Assembly (NCBI RefSeq): GCF_028502605.1 | Contig: NC_079235.1 | Span: forward strand, 1,054,001-1,118,000 | DNA: 64,000 nucleotides | Origin: Trichoderma breve | Taxonomy: Eukaryota; Ascomycota; Sordariomycetes; Hypocreales; Hypocreaceae | Direction: 5' to 3' | Shown: positions 44,561 through 55,300 of the stretch, piece after piece | Layout: every line of letters begins with the position of its first letter | How positions within the stretch are numbered: the stretch's first letter is position 1 | Notes under the pieces: model-generated | Databases searched by the model: none | What the model saw: the letters and a program-made list of their open reading frames with translations, nothing else | What the model was told of the DNA's origin: nothing | Translations under genes and position numbers: made by a program

Positions 44561-45670
44561 CCCCTGGCATCTTTCCTGGAACACACATACACCACCCACT
44601 GCACATGTAATTCGTCAAAAACCCTACACAGACTAATGCCCATCAATATCAGCACCTTTCAGGATCCATTCCTTGCCGTCCAACATACCTGTACCTGTAC
44701 TCGTACATTGTCTTCCAAAGTTCCCATACCCATTCCCCTCACCAATCCCATCAAACCTCACACCCCCAGCCAAACCAAAAAATGTCAAACAAAAAAAAAA
44801 GAACAGCGCACACGCATAATCCAAATCAATCACTTATACCACATCACATTTTCATCCCCCCCTCCCTTCCCGTCGATCCCGATCCCCGCCCAGCAAAATC
44901 CTAGAACCAGTTCGTCATGGCCCCTCCCCTTCTCTTATTCTCGCTCGGCATCTCTCCGTGGTCAAAAAATGGGACTCCACAACGCAAGCATCAGTGACAA
45001 AAAACCACACACACAAACGTACCCCTGCACAAAAAAAAGAAAAGGTACACGCCTCGTTTCTTCCCTCCAACCCTCGTCGTAGTCTTTCCATCCATTGATC
45101 TTCTCCAACCAGTGACACCCACGCAGTTTTCCCTTACTTCGCTGCCTGCATATATCCCATGCAAAATTATCCTTCCCCCCAGCCCGCGGCTATGCATCCA
45201 TACGTGCCGAACCCAGCAAGCAGCTCGACACCAAGACTATGTACTCGTAGCCCCCCCTTTTCATCTTCTCCCGCTGAGGATCATCATTGGTCAGGAAACG
45301 ATGTGCAATTAAATTCCACGTTTATGGCTTTCCCAGCGAAGACATGGCCATTTCCTCCCAATGAATCACAGTAGAGGCTCTCCAGTTCACTGGCGTAATA
45401 ATGGGACAGCTACAAATCATGACAAAGTGCAGAGGGGGAAAGGGACAGTGTCCTCAAGAAAGGAGATCAAAATTGCAAAGATATCAACTCATTCATCACT
45501 GTGCCATGCACATATACCCATTAAACAATAACATCAAAGATTAATTACCGTCATATGAAAGAAACAAAATACAAAATCCGTATACCCGCCCAAGAAAAAA
45601 GCCAATTTTCTTCCCAAGATACTTGACGCTTCCAAAAAAGAAACGAGATATAAAAAAAAAAGATGACAGT

Positions 45671-45686
45671 CGCTCGCTCGCTCGCT
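45671..45686. repeat. CGCT tetranucleotide microsatellite
   Basis: Four tandem CGCT units downstream of the DUF2841 gene. Confidence 0.75.
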
Positions 45687-46346
45687 TCGTTTGTTTCGTT
45701 CTACATCTCATAGCCACCCAATATCTTCTTCGTATCAGCCCATCCATCTGCATCCAGGTTGATTAGAAACAAAACTCCAATGAAATGCCCAAAATTTCTC
45801 CGACATTGCAATCGTCACGCTTGCGTGCGTCAAGTCTCAAAAGTGCCAAACCAAAAATACGTTTTGAAAAATCAGAGGCTGTGCCCGCCAGGCGACTGTT
45901 ATCGCAGAAACTCATCAAAGCATCCGCCAGAGGCAAATATCCACCCATCGCGAGAGCACGCTCGCAAACAACAAACATAAACAAAGTTAAAGGCAAGAGA
46001 GGATAGCCTTGAGAATGTGGGAAAGAGAGAAAAAGAGGAGAAAAAGAGGCAGCGTGATTCCGCCTGCTTTGTCGAGATATCAATTGTTGAATAGAAAGCC
46101 CCCCTGCGGACTATTGAAAGCCCAATAAACGCCAAGGCTCGTACTAATTGGGAATAAGTAACGAGAAGGAAAAATCAGAAAATCCACACACAAAAAGTCA
46201 TGTGCCTTCTGGTGTATTTTGCGCCCTGTACTGTCTAGACCAGGCCGCCGTATCCATCGTGAGGCCCAAGGCCAGCATAGTTGCACGCAATGCCCAACAA
46301 GGCTTGCGTTATTGATGTCCGCTTGGTACTAGAAACTCCTCTCCTT

Positions 46347-48438
46347 CTATTGTAGAGACGGGCGATGCCCAGCGGCATCCACAACCTGGGTCATGACTCT
46401 CATTCCCCGGGTATCGTTCGACATTGCGTAGCCATAGCCCTGCTGCTGGGTGACTGGGGGCGCCTGAGACAAATCCCCCGATCGAAATATCGGAGCTCCG
46501 GTTTGGTCGTATTCGTTCCGGTGTGGTGTCTCAAAAGAATTTGGTATAAAGGGCTGATTGGATGTCATGGAAACCCCGGAGCCGACAAACGATGCTGACT
46601 GTGTGGTAGTTTGCTGCTGTGCATAGGGATACATGGTCGATGCGTTGGTATTCGTTGATGCCTGTGGCCACTGCTGGCTGTACATTCCCCCAGGGCTAGC
46701 GTAGTCGCTGAACACTGACGGCCGTCGGCTGGCGTCATGAGGGCTCGGAACCATGTCGAGGGCGATGTTGGCAGCCGCTGTGGTAGCCACAGGCTGGCTG
46801 CTGTGAACAGACATTGTGCCACCCTCGACATATGTATGCGGCTGTGCGGGAAGCTCTGTAATCATGGACGGCGGGAATGCATTGGCCCTGACTGTCATGT
46901 CATTTATAAAGGTGGGCGGGCGAATACTTGTCGCGGAGCTGGGCTCTGATGCTGCCGGGTGAGGGAGGCACTGAGCAGCCAGCGGCTTAGCTCTAGCCTC
47001 GTGATCATCTTCATCCTTGATGTAGGTAGCCTCCTCATTGTCCGAAGCGTAACTCTCTGGCATCTTGTCTTCTGCCATGACGTAGACCTCAGTCGTACCA
47101 TCTTTTTTTTTTGCATTAGTATTCAGAAGAACAGTCACAAGCTTACTTGGATCAACTTACCGATTTCGCCATTCTTGTATCGCTCCTCCTGGCGAGCCAC
47201 CTTGAAGATCTCGTTCAGGAATGGCCTCTTCTTGGCGTTGGCTTCATTGTCCATGAAAAATGACGACAGGGCCTCGACGGTTGTCTCCTCGAGCTTCTTC
47301 ACGTTCAAGCCAAGCTTTTGGATATCAGGATGCTGCTTTGCGTTGGGCTCAACAACCAGTCTCAGGATGTGAGCGAGAAGATGTACACGCTCTGCTTCTT
47401 AGTTAGCCTCCGCTCATTCTTCCAACGCGTTCAAGGGGGCAGTTTTTCTAACCTCGCTTGTATAAGTGGTCTGGCTCCTTGTGCCGGACCTTGTCGTCCT
47501 TGGTAGGGCCCCACGGTTTTGGCCACCAAGCAGGCGCCTTCTCGTCGCTGCCGGTGTAAGGGTGTGTGGACTGCTTCTTGGGCTCCACGGCCTTGACCCA
47601 GGCCTTGGCAATGAGCTTGCAGGCCGTCTGCTGGCAGTTTTTGAACCGCTGTTCATAGAAGCTCCAAACAGCGTGGGGGTCGCCGATCCTGATACCTCTA
47701 CGAGATGAGACCGTCATGGGAACATCGTCTTCATCATTTACGGCTCGAGTTCCCCTGACGCGCTTGCGCCCTTGGCGGACGGGACTGCCACTCCAGTCAC
47801 CAAATCCAGAGTTGCGGCGACGGCCGTCAATCATCCGACTACGGTTGAAGGCAGCAGGGCGGTTGTAGAAGCTGTCTTCGAGATTGTAGTCGTCCAGCAT
47901 GGGGTCCGCACCTTTCATGACTACATTAGCAATCCGTCGAGAGGTTGGTTTATAGAAAGTCTTACCTGCATCGATGCGAGACATGACCTGCCGGTATCTG
48001 TTGGCATCAAAGAACTGGCGGATGGTGTTGTCCGTCATCCCACGTCCCGGGCTAGGGCTGAAGAAGGTCATGGACGCGCCATCTTCGTTAATGGCAGCAA
48101 CAAAATAGTGCTTGGCAACAATGCCGCAGTGGGTTCTCAGTGCCTCGTCGATTTGCTGTTGTTCGAATATTGTCAGAAAAGACTCACGGCCGGCTACATC
48201 ATATACAACTTACCATGAGTGGCGGGCGACGCGAGTCAGTGCCCTCTTGGAAACGGGCATTGTCAGCTTCGACACCAACGCGCTCCTGTGGGAAGGAATG
48301 GTGTCGTTGAACAACATCGGAGGCGTATCTCTCAGAAGAAAAGGACTGGTGGCGCGCAGTGGTTCCATCAGCCGGATAGTACTGAGGCTGAAAGGTCGGG
48401 TGACGGGGGAACGAATCCCGGGTCCAGTCTTGAACCAT
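46347..48438 (-). CDS. YDR124W-like / DUF2841 helical-bundle protein
   Basis: 622 aa from exons 48214-48438, 47966-48155, 47453-47920, 47161-47391 and 46347-47101. Introns are 58, 45, 61 and 59 nt. The ATG at 48438 is the first in frame; further upstream only a GTG is available. The conserved core spans residues about 75-300. It holds a QIDEALRTHCGIVAKHYFVA segment, then KLIAKAWVKAVEPKKQSTHP, a Trp-Trp-Pro-containing stretch and VRHKEPDHLYKRERVHLLAHI. This matches the fungal family named for yeast YDR124W and an Aspergillus hrmA-associated cluster protein. The C-terminal half is disordered and rich in Gln, Ser, Thr and Pro, as in many transcription regulators. No catalytic motif is visible. 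The biochemical role is unknown; a regulatory one is only suggested by composition. Confidence 0.76.
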
Positions 48439-49491
48439 GGCTGGATAGGTTGAGCGTTTTCTGGGTTTGCGGCAGTACGGGCGATGCGCAGGCTGGCGAG
48501 ATTTAACAAATATCCAAGGGGTCCCAAGGAGATTCAACACGTAGTTCGGCTCTGCTTGGTACGACTCTCGGTTTGCATAGGCCGAAAAGCGAGGCCAGAG
48601 ATGCAGAGACTAGCGCCGGCGGTAATGTTTTGCCCACCTTGTACTTTGTAACCCGGTTTGCAGAATCGGAGAGAATTTTATTTGTCTCGCGATGCTGTGC
48701 TACCAACGTGGTGCTTTCAAAGGGGTGAGACGGTTGATATTTCAGTCTGTGCTCTCAAGGTAGCGCAGAAGCCGCAAAGAGGATGGAGCAATCAAGGTGG
48801 TGTGCTGTTGTTGAAAAGTAAGACGATAGGTGGGATTATTGCATGTCGTGAAAGGACAGGATCTCTTGGGATGGTGCTGCTGGCAGTTGGGAGGGCGTGT
48901 GCGAGGATGCTGTTATACCCGAGCGTGCAAGGACCGGCGTTTCTGTGTAACAATAGCAGCTAATGTCGAGGAGAAGAGGTGCAAGCAAGTTGGACGATGC
49001 CGGATCGCGGTGATGAAGAAACGGGCAGAGCAATATCGACGTTGGCGTTGATTCCAAGCTTCGGAGGCAGATCTAATGCAAAAGGACACAGCCGGACAAA
49101 CAGATGCGCTCAAACGCCTTGCTGCTTGATGATACCAAGAGGACCGAAGAGACGAGATTTGTTTCGTGACAGGCGCAGCCGATCGATTTATAGGTAGTAG
49201 AAGCCGTGGTATCGGACGAATCAGATGAAGACTAGAGCTAGATAGAGACGGTGTGATTTGACTCCAGATACGGAATTGCGGTCTCCAGGACAGGACAAGA
49301 CAAGAATATCAAGTAGTCGGGAAAAATCAACAAGAAGTCGCCACAAATCGTTATGGCCAAGATGCAGAGGGGAGAGGCAGCAAGAATTATGTGTAGCAAT
49401 GTCTAGCTATCTCCGGCATGGGGCACACAAAAGTTCGGCGTGGTAGTACGGGCGACAAGCTCAGAATATCGCAACGCTGCTAGATGGATCC

Positions 49492-49528
49492 CTTCTTTTT
49501 CTTCTTTATAAAAGAAAGAAGAGAAAAA
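49492..49528. repeat. Imperfect inverted repeat (A/T-rich hairpin)
   Basis: A pyrimidine arm of about 12 nt (TTTTTCTTCTTT) is mirrored by an A/G-rich arm after a short ATAA centre, with a two-base bulge. It lies about 1.05 kb upstream of the DUF2841 ATG, possibly within its leader, where it could fold. Confidence 0.45.
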
Positions 49529-50009
49529 ACTACGCCCGTAGACTAGAGCCAAGTTCTTGGGACTCTAAGAAAACACCAACGAGGCCAAAGGAGAAAAGCA
49601 GATCCGGGGCCCGAAGTGAAACGAGAGTCAAAAGTCGGGCTGGGTGGGAGCGGCAGTCACCGGGAGAAGGGCAGAAAGCTGCTTGCAAGTTGAGGACGGA
49701 GAGGATGTGCCGGTTGATATGAGATCAAAAGACAGAGGATCGAATGGGCCAATTAGTAACGGCACCCACCAGGACGATGGCAGCTGGGCCGGCCCCGCAC
49801 AAAGACAGCAGATGTCTCTCTTGTCGCTTTCTTACTCGCGGCCGTTTTTCTGGTGTTGGCCAGTCCACTTTGGACGGTAGCCTCCTTGGTGCCAACCGGC
49901 TGGCGTGTCAGCAGCGTCGCAGAAGAGCGCGCCCGTCAGATGGCCAATCAAGGAGAGCAAGGGAGGATTTGAGCGAAGCAGACGAAAGAGGCGGGATAGT
50001 AGCGAGAAA

Positions 50010-50110
50010 CGTGAGGAGAAGAAGAGGACAGTAGGAGAGGAGCAGAGGAGAGAGGAAGAGAGGATAGACGCGAGAGGAGGGTGTAGAAAAAGGAGAGAGA
50101 CAGAGCAGCG
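50010..50110 (-). promoter_or_regulatory. Pyrimidine-rich (gene strand) leader/promoter block of the DUF2841 gene
   Basis: The + strand is almost pure purine (GAGGAGAAGAAGAGGA-type runs), so the DUF2841 sense strand is CT-rich. If this marks the transcription start, the leader is about 1.6 kb long. Confidence 0.35.
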
Positions 50111-50123
50111 CACAGCAAACAAG

Positions 50124-50143
50124 ACAGGACAGGACAGGACAGG
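50124..50143. repeat. ACAGG pentanucleotide repeat
   Basis: Four perfect tandem ACAGG units adjoining the purine-rich block. Confidence 0.85.
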
Positions 50144-50891
50144 AATAAGCAGCGAAAAGCAGTCAGCCAGCAGTCAACGAACGAGGCAGGGCATGCGTTC
50201 GGGTACTTGTAAGATGCAGATGCAGCGCAGCGGCTGGAGGTGAGGAAATGGTCGAAGCGAAAAAGGCGGACGACGAGCCTCGCTGGGATTCTGATGCAGG
50301 CAGGGAGCTGGAACGCAGCGGTTTGCTGGGCCAATCGCTGGTTCCCGTCAAGACGCAGATGCAGGCGCAAGCCGGGGTGCTGCTCTTTCTGGTTCCCTTT
50401 TTTTTCCCTCTTTTCTTTTCTTTTGCTTCTCTTGGCCCCGTTGCCATGCATGCAGCGAGGAACTGCCTGGTCGACGAAGGGCATTGAAGCCAGCGATCGT
50501 CCGGCCCGCCAGGCCAAACGTGCTGGAAGCCCTAGAGGCCCTAGAGGCCGCAGGCTGGGGTGCCGCTGCGGCGATGCCTGGAGCGTCGCGGGCTGCAGTG
50601 CTAGCAGTGGCCGCTAGCTGCCAAGGTCAGGTTCTAGCCCGGCTACAGGCGCTGCTCCAGGGCACCGCGGTCGTGCTAGCAGCGACGCCAGCTTTAGCGG
50701 CCGCCCAAATGCTACACCCACCTGGCCAGGGTCTTGGGGCCGTCGACGGCCTTAAAACCACGGTCGTCGGCCTTGATAGTCGGCATGTCACTGCGAGAGC
50801 GTTTTAGTCAGGGTGACACGGGCGCAGGGCGGACAGGGAGGGCCAGGCAATGGATGCTGGGCTGCTATACCTACCTTTCCAGTCTATACCG

Positions 50892-51043
50892 GTACTGTAC
50901 TGACTTTGCCGGGCTGGTCACATCGATCCGGTTCAGTCGCTATCGCGGTCGGCTTTGTACAGGTACGAGTCCCGCGTGCCCGGCACAGACACAGGCACAG
51001 GCAGGTACCAGACCGATGTTGACATCGGTACAGGTACAAGTAC
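50892..51043. repeat. GTAC cluster
   Basis: Eight GTAC tetramers in 152 bp, where about 0.6 is expected. An 18-bp palindrome lies inside it, and an 11-bp direct repeat (GTACCAGACCG at 51005-51015 and 51040-51050) overlaps its right end. Confidence 0.8.
51012..51029. repeat. 18-bp palindrome
   Basis: ACCGATGT-TG-ACATCGGT: perfect 8-bp arms around a 2-bp centre. It overlaps the left copy of a GTACCAGACCG direct repeat. It looks like a dyad protein-binding site, but no known factor is recognised. Confidence 0.7.
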
Positions 51044-52320
51044 CAGACCGTGTGGAGGGACAGATATGATATTGGCTCCAGTTGATGCATTTTGACACGA
51101 CCAACAAGGAACCCACTCAGCTCCGGCCCTGGTCGGGTACCTAGCACTGACATCTAGCACCGGCCGAGACCTTAATCCTCTCCTCTTCAGGTACGCTGAT
51201 GTCCGAGTCGCTGGGTTCATGGCGAGGCGGGCTCCCAAGTTATTGGCCTTGGCACGCCAGAACCAACACGCAAATCGCTCTGTGGACGAGGACATGTGCC
51301 CGTACTCGTACGAAACGGGTACGTGTCTGGTACTTTTACCGCTGCGGGCAGAGTGTCCATCAGCCAACAAAGGGGGCCGGCGAGGTATTGTCCCATCCAG
51401 GGCATCTAGTGCGTCCTTGTCTCTCCAAGGTCCCATGCGCCACTCTTGTCCCGTCGCCAGCGTGGAGTGAACCAGTAGCGCTGCTTCGGCACGGAAATGG
51501 AGGCAGAGGGGCGGATTCGAGAACAGGAAATTCCGAGCTCTCGTCGCGACAGACGACACCACGTCAATGGGTCGCCAGACGGTGCCGTGCTCGCTAGTCG
51601 TGATCCCCGCGGCATCTTGGGGTGGTCCAAAGATGCTGCGCGTGGCTAGAAACGGATATCAGGCACTTGAGCTTCGTGCAGGACACTAGAGTGACTAGAC
51701 AGACTGCAGACCAACCGGCACCCGAAACAAAGCTGCGCGGCTTATGCTTCATGGGTTGTACCATTATCACGTACAAAGTACGAGGTGCTGTACACATACG
51801 TGCACACGTACCGGCACACCACTTGGGTACTAGCAGAAGCAATACCTGTGCTAGTACGAGCACCCGTAGCACCACCCTTGGGAGTCCAGGGAACCGCCAG
51901 TCGCGTGTCCGTAAGGCGTCTAGTTGTTCCGGTATAGAGTTCAGTTGTCCGTACCGAGGGAGGTTCCCCTCAGCCAAGGTCGTCTTCATTCGCCCAAGCC
52001 GGAGCAGGGCATTGGCCAAACCGCAACACCATGGCCAGGAAGGGCTTGGGCTTGAAGTGACTAAACGCCCAAGGCCAGCACCTCTGCTGAGAACAACGCG
52101 CGTTGGGACTGTGCTAACGCATCTCCTTCGATTTGGTCACGATCCTTGCGTTGTATAGCGTCGCCTCTAGTTTTGTCTCACCGGGGCCTGCCTCTGCCAG
52201 TATTGGTCTCCCATCTCGGTGGCACAGGTGCTCCTCGCTTCAACTTATTTTTTGTTCCGTCTGTACGGAGCAGCACTGAAAGTATCCACACGAGGAACCG
52301 CCGCAACTCACAGGGGTCAC

Positions 52321-52356
52321 CTTCTTCTTCTTCGTCTTCTTCTTCTTTTTTTTTTC
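52321..52356. repeat. CTT microsatellite
   Basis: Interrupted CTT units followed by a T run on the + strand, in the gene-empty region. Confidence 0.8.
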
Positions 52357-55300
52357 TCCCCTTCTCTCGGCTACCAAGAGAATGGCGAGACTTGACGTTT
52401 TCGTTGGTCAGCAAGTTCCGAGGGTGCCTGTGCTTTTACGGGGTAATTCGCCCTCTGTGCCTGTGCCGCATGGAAGCTCGGGAAGTTAATAGCGGCACTC
52501 GAGCCCTTGCTAACCAGGTTGCCAGGGCTGGCGTCCAGGATTGACAAGCGGCAGCTCCAGGATTAGCCCTGTCTAGCCCAGCGAGGATTGCGTAGCCTCT
52601 GGGGCTAACGGTGAGACGAGGACTTTGTTAAACGAGAGAAAAAGGCAGCATGGAGAAAAAAATTGGGAATTGCAAAAGCCAGCCAGGCCAAGAACAGAGC
52701 AGATGCTAATTAAAGGTGCTACCAAGCCATGGCTTTGCATAATCCAATTAACATTGGATCATTCCAAGTTAGTGCCCCGAACGGAGGCACATCTTTCAGA
52801 ATGGAAAAGGGCTGGCGTCATTTGTTCTTATCGGCACCAGGTCCAGAGCCTGCAAAGTACCTGTAGATAGCTGCAGTGCCACCAGACAACGGTGGTAGAT
52901 TAGTTGTCTGTACTAAGCCAAAGCCTCAATGCCGGCCGACACTCAATTAGTAAGAGTAAACAAGCAAGCAAGCAATGATGGCGCCGTCCCCGAAACGAGA
53001 CATTGGCGCAGTGTTTGTTTGATGTTCGAAAAGCACTCGTCTGTATGGACGCCGCCAGGTTTATTCCTTCCACCAGCAAAACAGGTGAAACATACCGTAG
53101 CCATGGCTCCACGGCATATGGGGAAACAAAGGAGGTGGGGTCGCGAGGGAACCAAGGGCTGGTGGCCGGCATCAGCATCAACGGCGTCGTGCTCTGTGGG
53201 CCAGGCCAATAGAGAGCTGGCTGCCGGTTATCTCTTGGATCGCTCTGATCTGATACTACCTGTAATTAATCAGAGTTCAAGACACGCTCCTAGCATCATG
53301 CAGATGCTTACCGTTCGGGCTGCCCGCATGCCGCAATAGAGTCATCGGCTTGCCACGAGCTTGCTCCTCATGGTATCATTATGCCCCGCGAAGAGCTGCT
53401 CTATTTCCCCCCTTTCCCCCCTCTCCAGCGGCCGCGGTCAAATAAGGATAAACACCAGAGTCTTGTGCATGCGCCCGTCACGGATTGGCCCAATTATTCC
53501 ACCTTTTTGGACCACGTTTCTGTGCCATGAACTGTTGCGGGCTTGCTAATCAATGATGTCGGAAGCGGGTGGAGATGGTTTCGGCGATAGCAGTGAGTGG
53601 TAGTACTAACTGATATTGATGTGATGTTGGCATTGACACTGCACCGGCACTGGCATTGCTGCTGTTGATTGCAACTCCATGCAATCAATGGATCGTCGTC
53701 AGGGCCAGGCACAGAAGCAGAAGCAGGGATGGCGACGCCATTAGCAGGAGGGCGCTTTGGGTTGATGTCGCTAAATGCTGTTGTATGCGCTGATCAGCAG
53801 GCGTGCCCCGTCACGAGACCCAGCCTGCTCCATCCATGGCTCAAGCTTGGCACAATGGAGAACACCATCGGAGTCGCCTATTTGAAGTGCAATCCTCCGG
53901 ACCAAGAGCCTGTATTGACGCACCTGGCACCTTGTTCGCCGCATGCTGAGCCCAGGCGCTGTCTGTCTCCCTTCACTCTGCTCCCCTTGCCTTGATTCCC
54001 GGTTTAGGCTATTCTCGCCTGGCATGCCGAAGAATCGAGTCGAGCCAGATCCAGGAAGCTGGCAAAATGTGACTGAAGGTGCCAAAAATTTGTGCCCCAT
54101 CTGTGACGCCACAATCAGTGACTCCCATTTAGCTACATGAGCTGAGATGAATGGAGGGCATCGAGAGAAATCCACCGTCGAAGTCGATGATTGAACCGTG
54201 CCTTGGCTACAGTAGTGCAGCCCTAAACTGAGCGAAGTCATGCTTGGAGCAATTAGCCTGGGTCTTTGATGAATTTTAATGAGATTGATTGGATCCCGTA
54301 CTTGGTAGTAGAGAGCGCCTTTCTGCTGCATGTGTCCAAGGTGAAGGTGAGGGATGGAGCTTGAAGCCAACTTGAACTGAACATGGATGGCAGCTCCAAA
54401 GCTCGCTCAGTCACTGTACTGCACCTGTACCCCTCAGCTGCTAAGAGGTACCTAGCGGGTGCTGCTTCGGGCCAACACGTGGGGTAGGCCACGTTAACGC
54501 TACTCGAGTCCCGGGCTAGTACGAGTACTGTACATTACAGTGCCTGCGGCCAAACGCCTGCTGCACCTGAGATCGACTCCCGTTAGAGGCAGTTGCCATT
54601 CCAGCAGCTCGGAGCCAACAGGAAGGAGACAGTGACAGCCCAGGTCTCTTCCAAGGCTGGACGGCCGCAGGGAAGCCTGTCAATTTTGAAATGTCAAGTC
54701 CATTTCAGGTTGATTTCAAACAATTTGATGGAGCTCAATACAGGCATCCTCGCTGCACCACTTGGAGACGCCGAGATGGCTTCACCTCTTAGGCAAGCTA
54801 CCTATTCACCCAGTTAGTAGGTATCTTACCTCCTCTAGCTCCCAAGGCCGCAGTAAGGATTTAGCAGCAACACCTCGCATCGTCAGCCCGGTCCGTCTTA
54901 CATGTACAAGTACGAGCACTCATTACGAGCTTTCTTCACCACCATCCTCGCGCTGTCTCGCTCGTCGACAACCCAACCTAACCAGCCCAGACCTCCTGGG
55001 ATTGATTCGCTTCCAAAAGCAGGCTCGTGCGCCGAGCTAGTAGCCGCCATGGAGCCAGCTTCGCAAATGGTCAGGCCTCTGATGCCTCCATTGACTTCAG
55101 CTGCTCGCCCAGGGCAATACAGACATGACCACCGCCTATCTTATCCGACGATGCGGAAAAGGGTTGGCCGAGATACCTTCTCATGCCAGGTTTGACATGA
55201 CCCAGCGAATGGGCTAGGACGCTTATCGCCGCCGCTGCGGAAAAGGATCCGAGGCTTCAACAAACGGCGCTTCACGGCCCATGCTCCCTCAACCGGACGC

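Larger units (their letters stand above)
42418..46346. other. Convergent spacer, F-box-like gene / DUF2841 gene
   Basis: About 3.9 kb between two facing stop codons, unusually long for a convergent spacer. It contains homopolymer T runs near 42780-42810, a CAAT microsatellite, GTAC words near 43680-43710 and 44690-44710, a long pyrimidine-rich block (44220-44560), and a GCTC repeat (45671-45686). Open frames here are low-complexity and unlike known proteins. Confidence 0.55.

Noticed and set aside
44477..45082. 201-codon open frame on the + strand
   Set aside because: The translation is dominated by Ser, Pro and Thr, as expected from CT/CA-rich noncoding DNA.
50933..54370. Open frames of 178-209 codons (50933-51562, 51622-52158, 53771-54370)
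   Set aside because: No family motif, no domain-like composition and overlap with simple repeats or GTAC clusters. Frames of this length arise by chance in GC-balanced DNA of this size.
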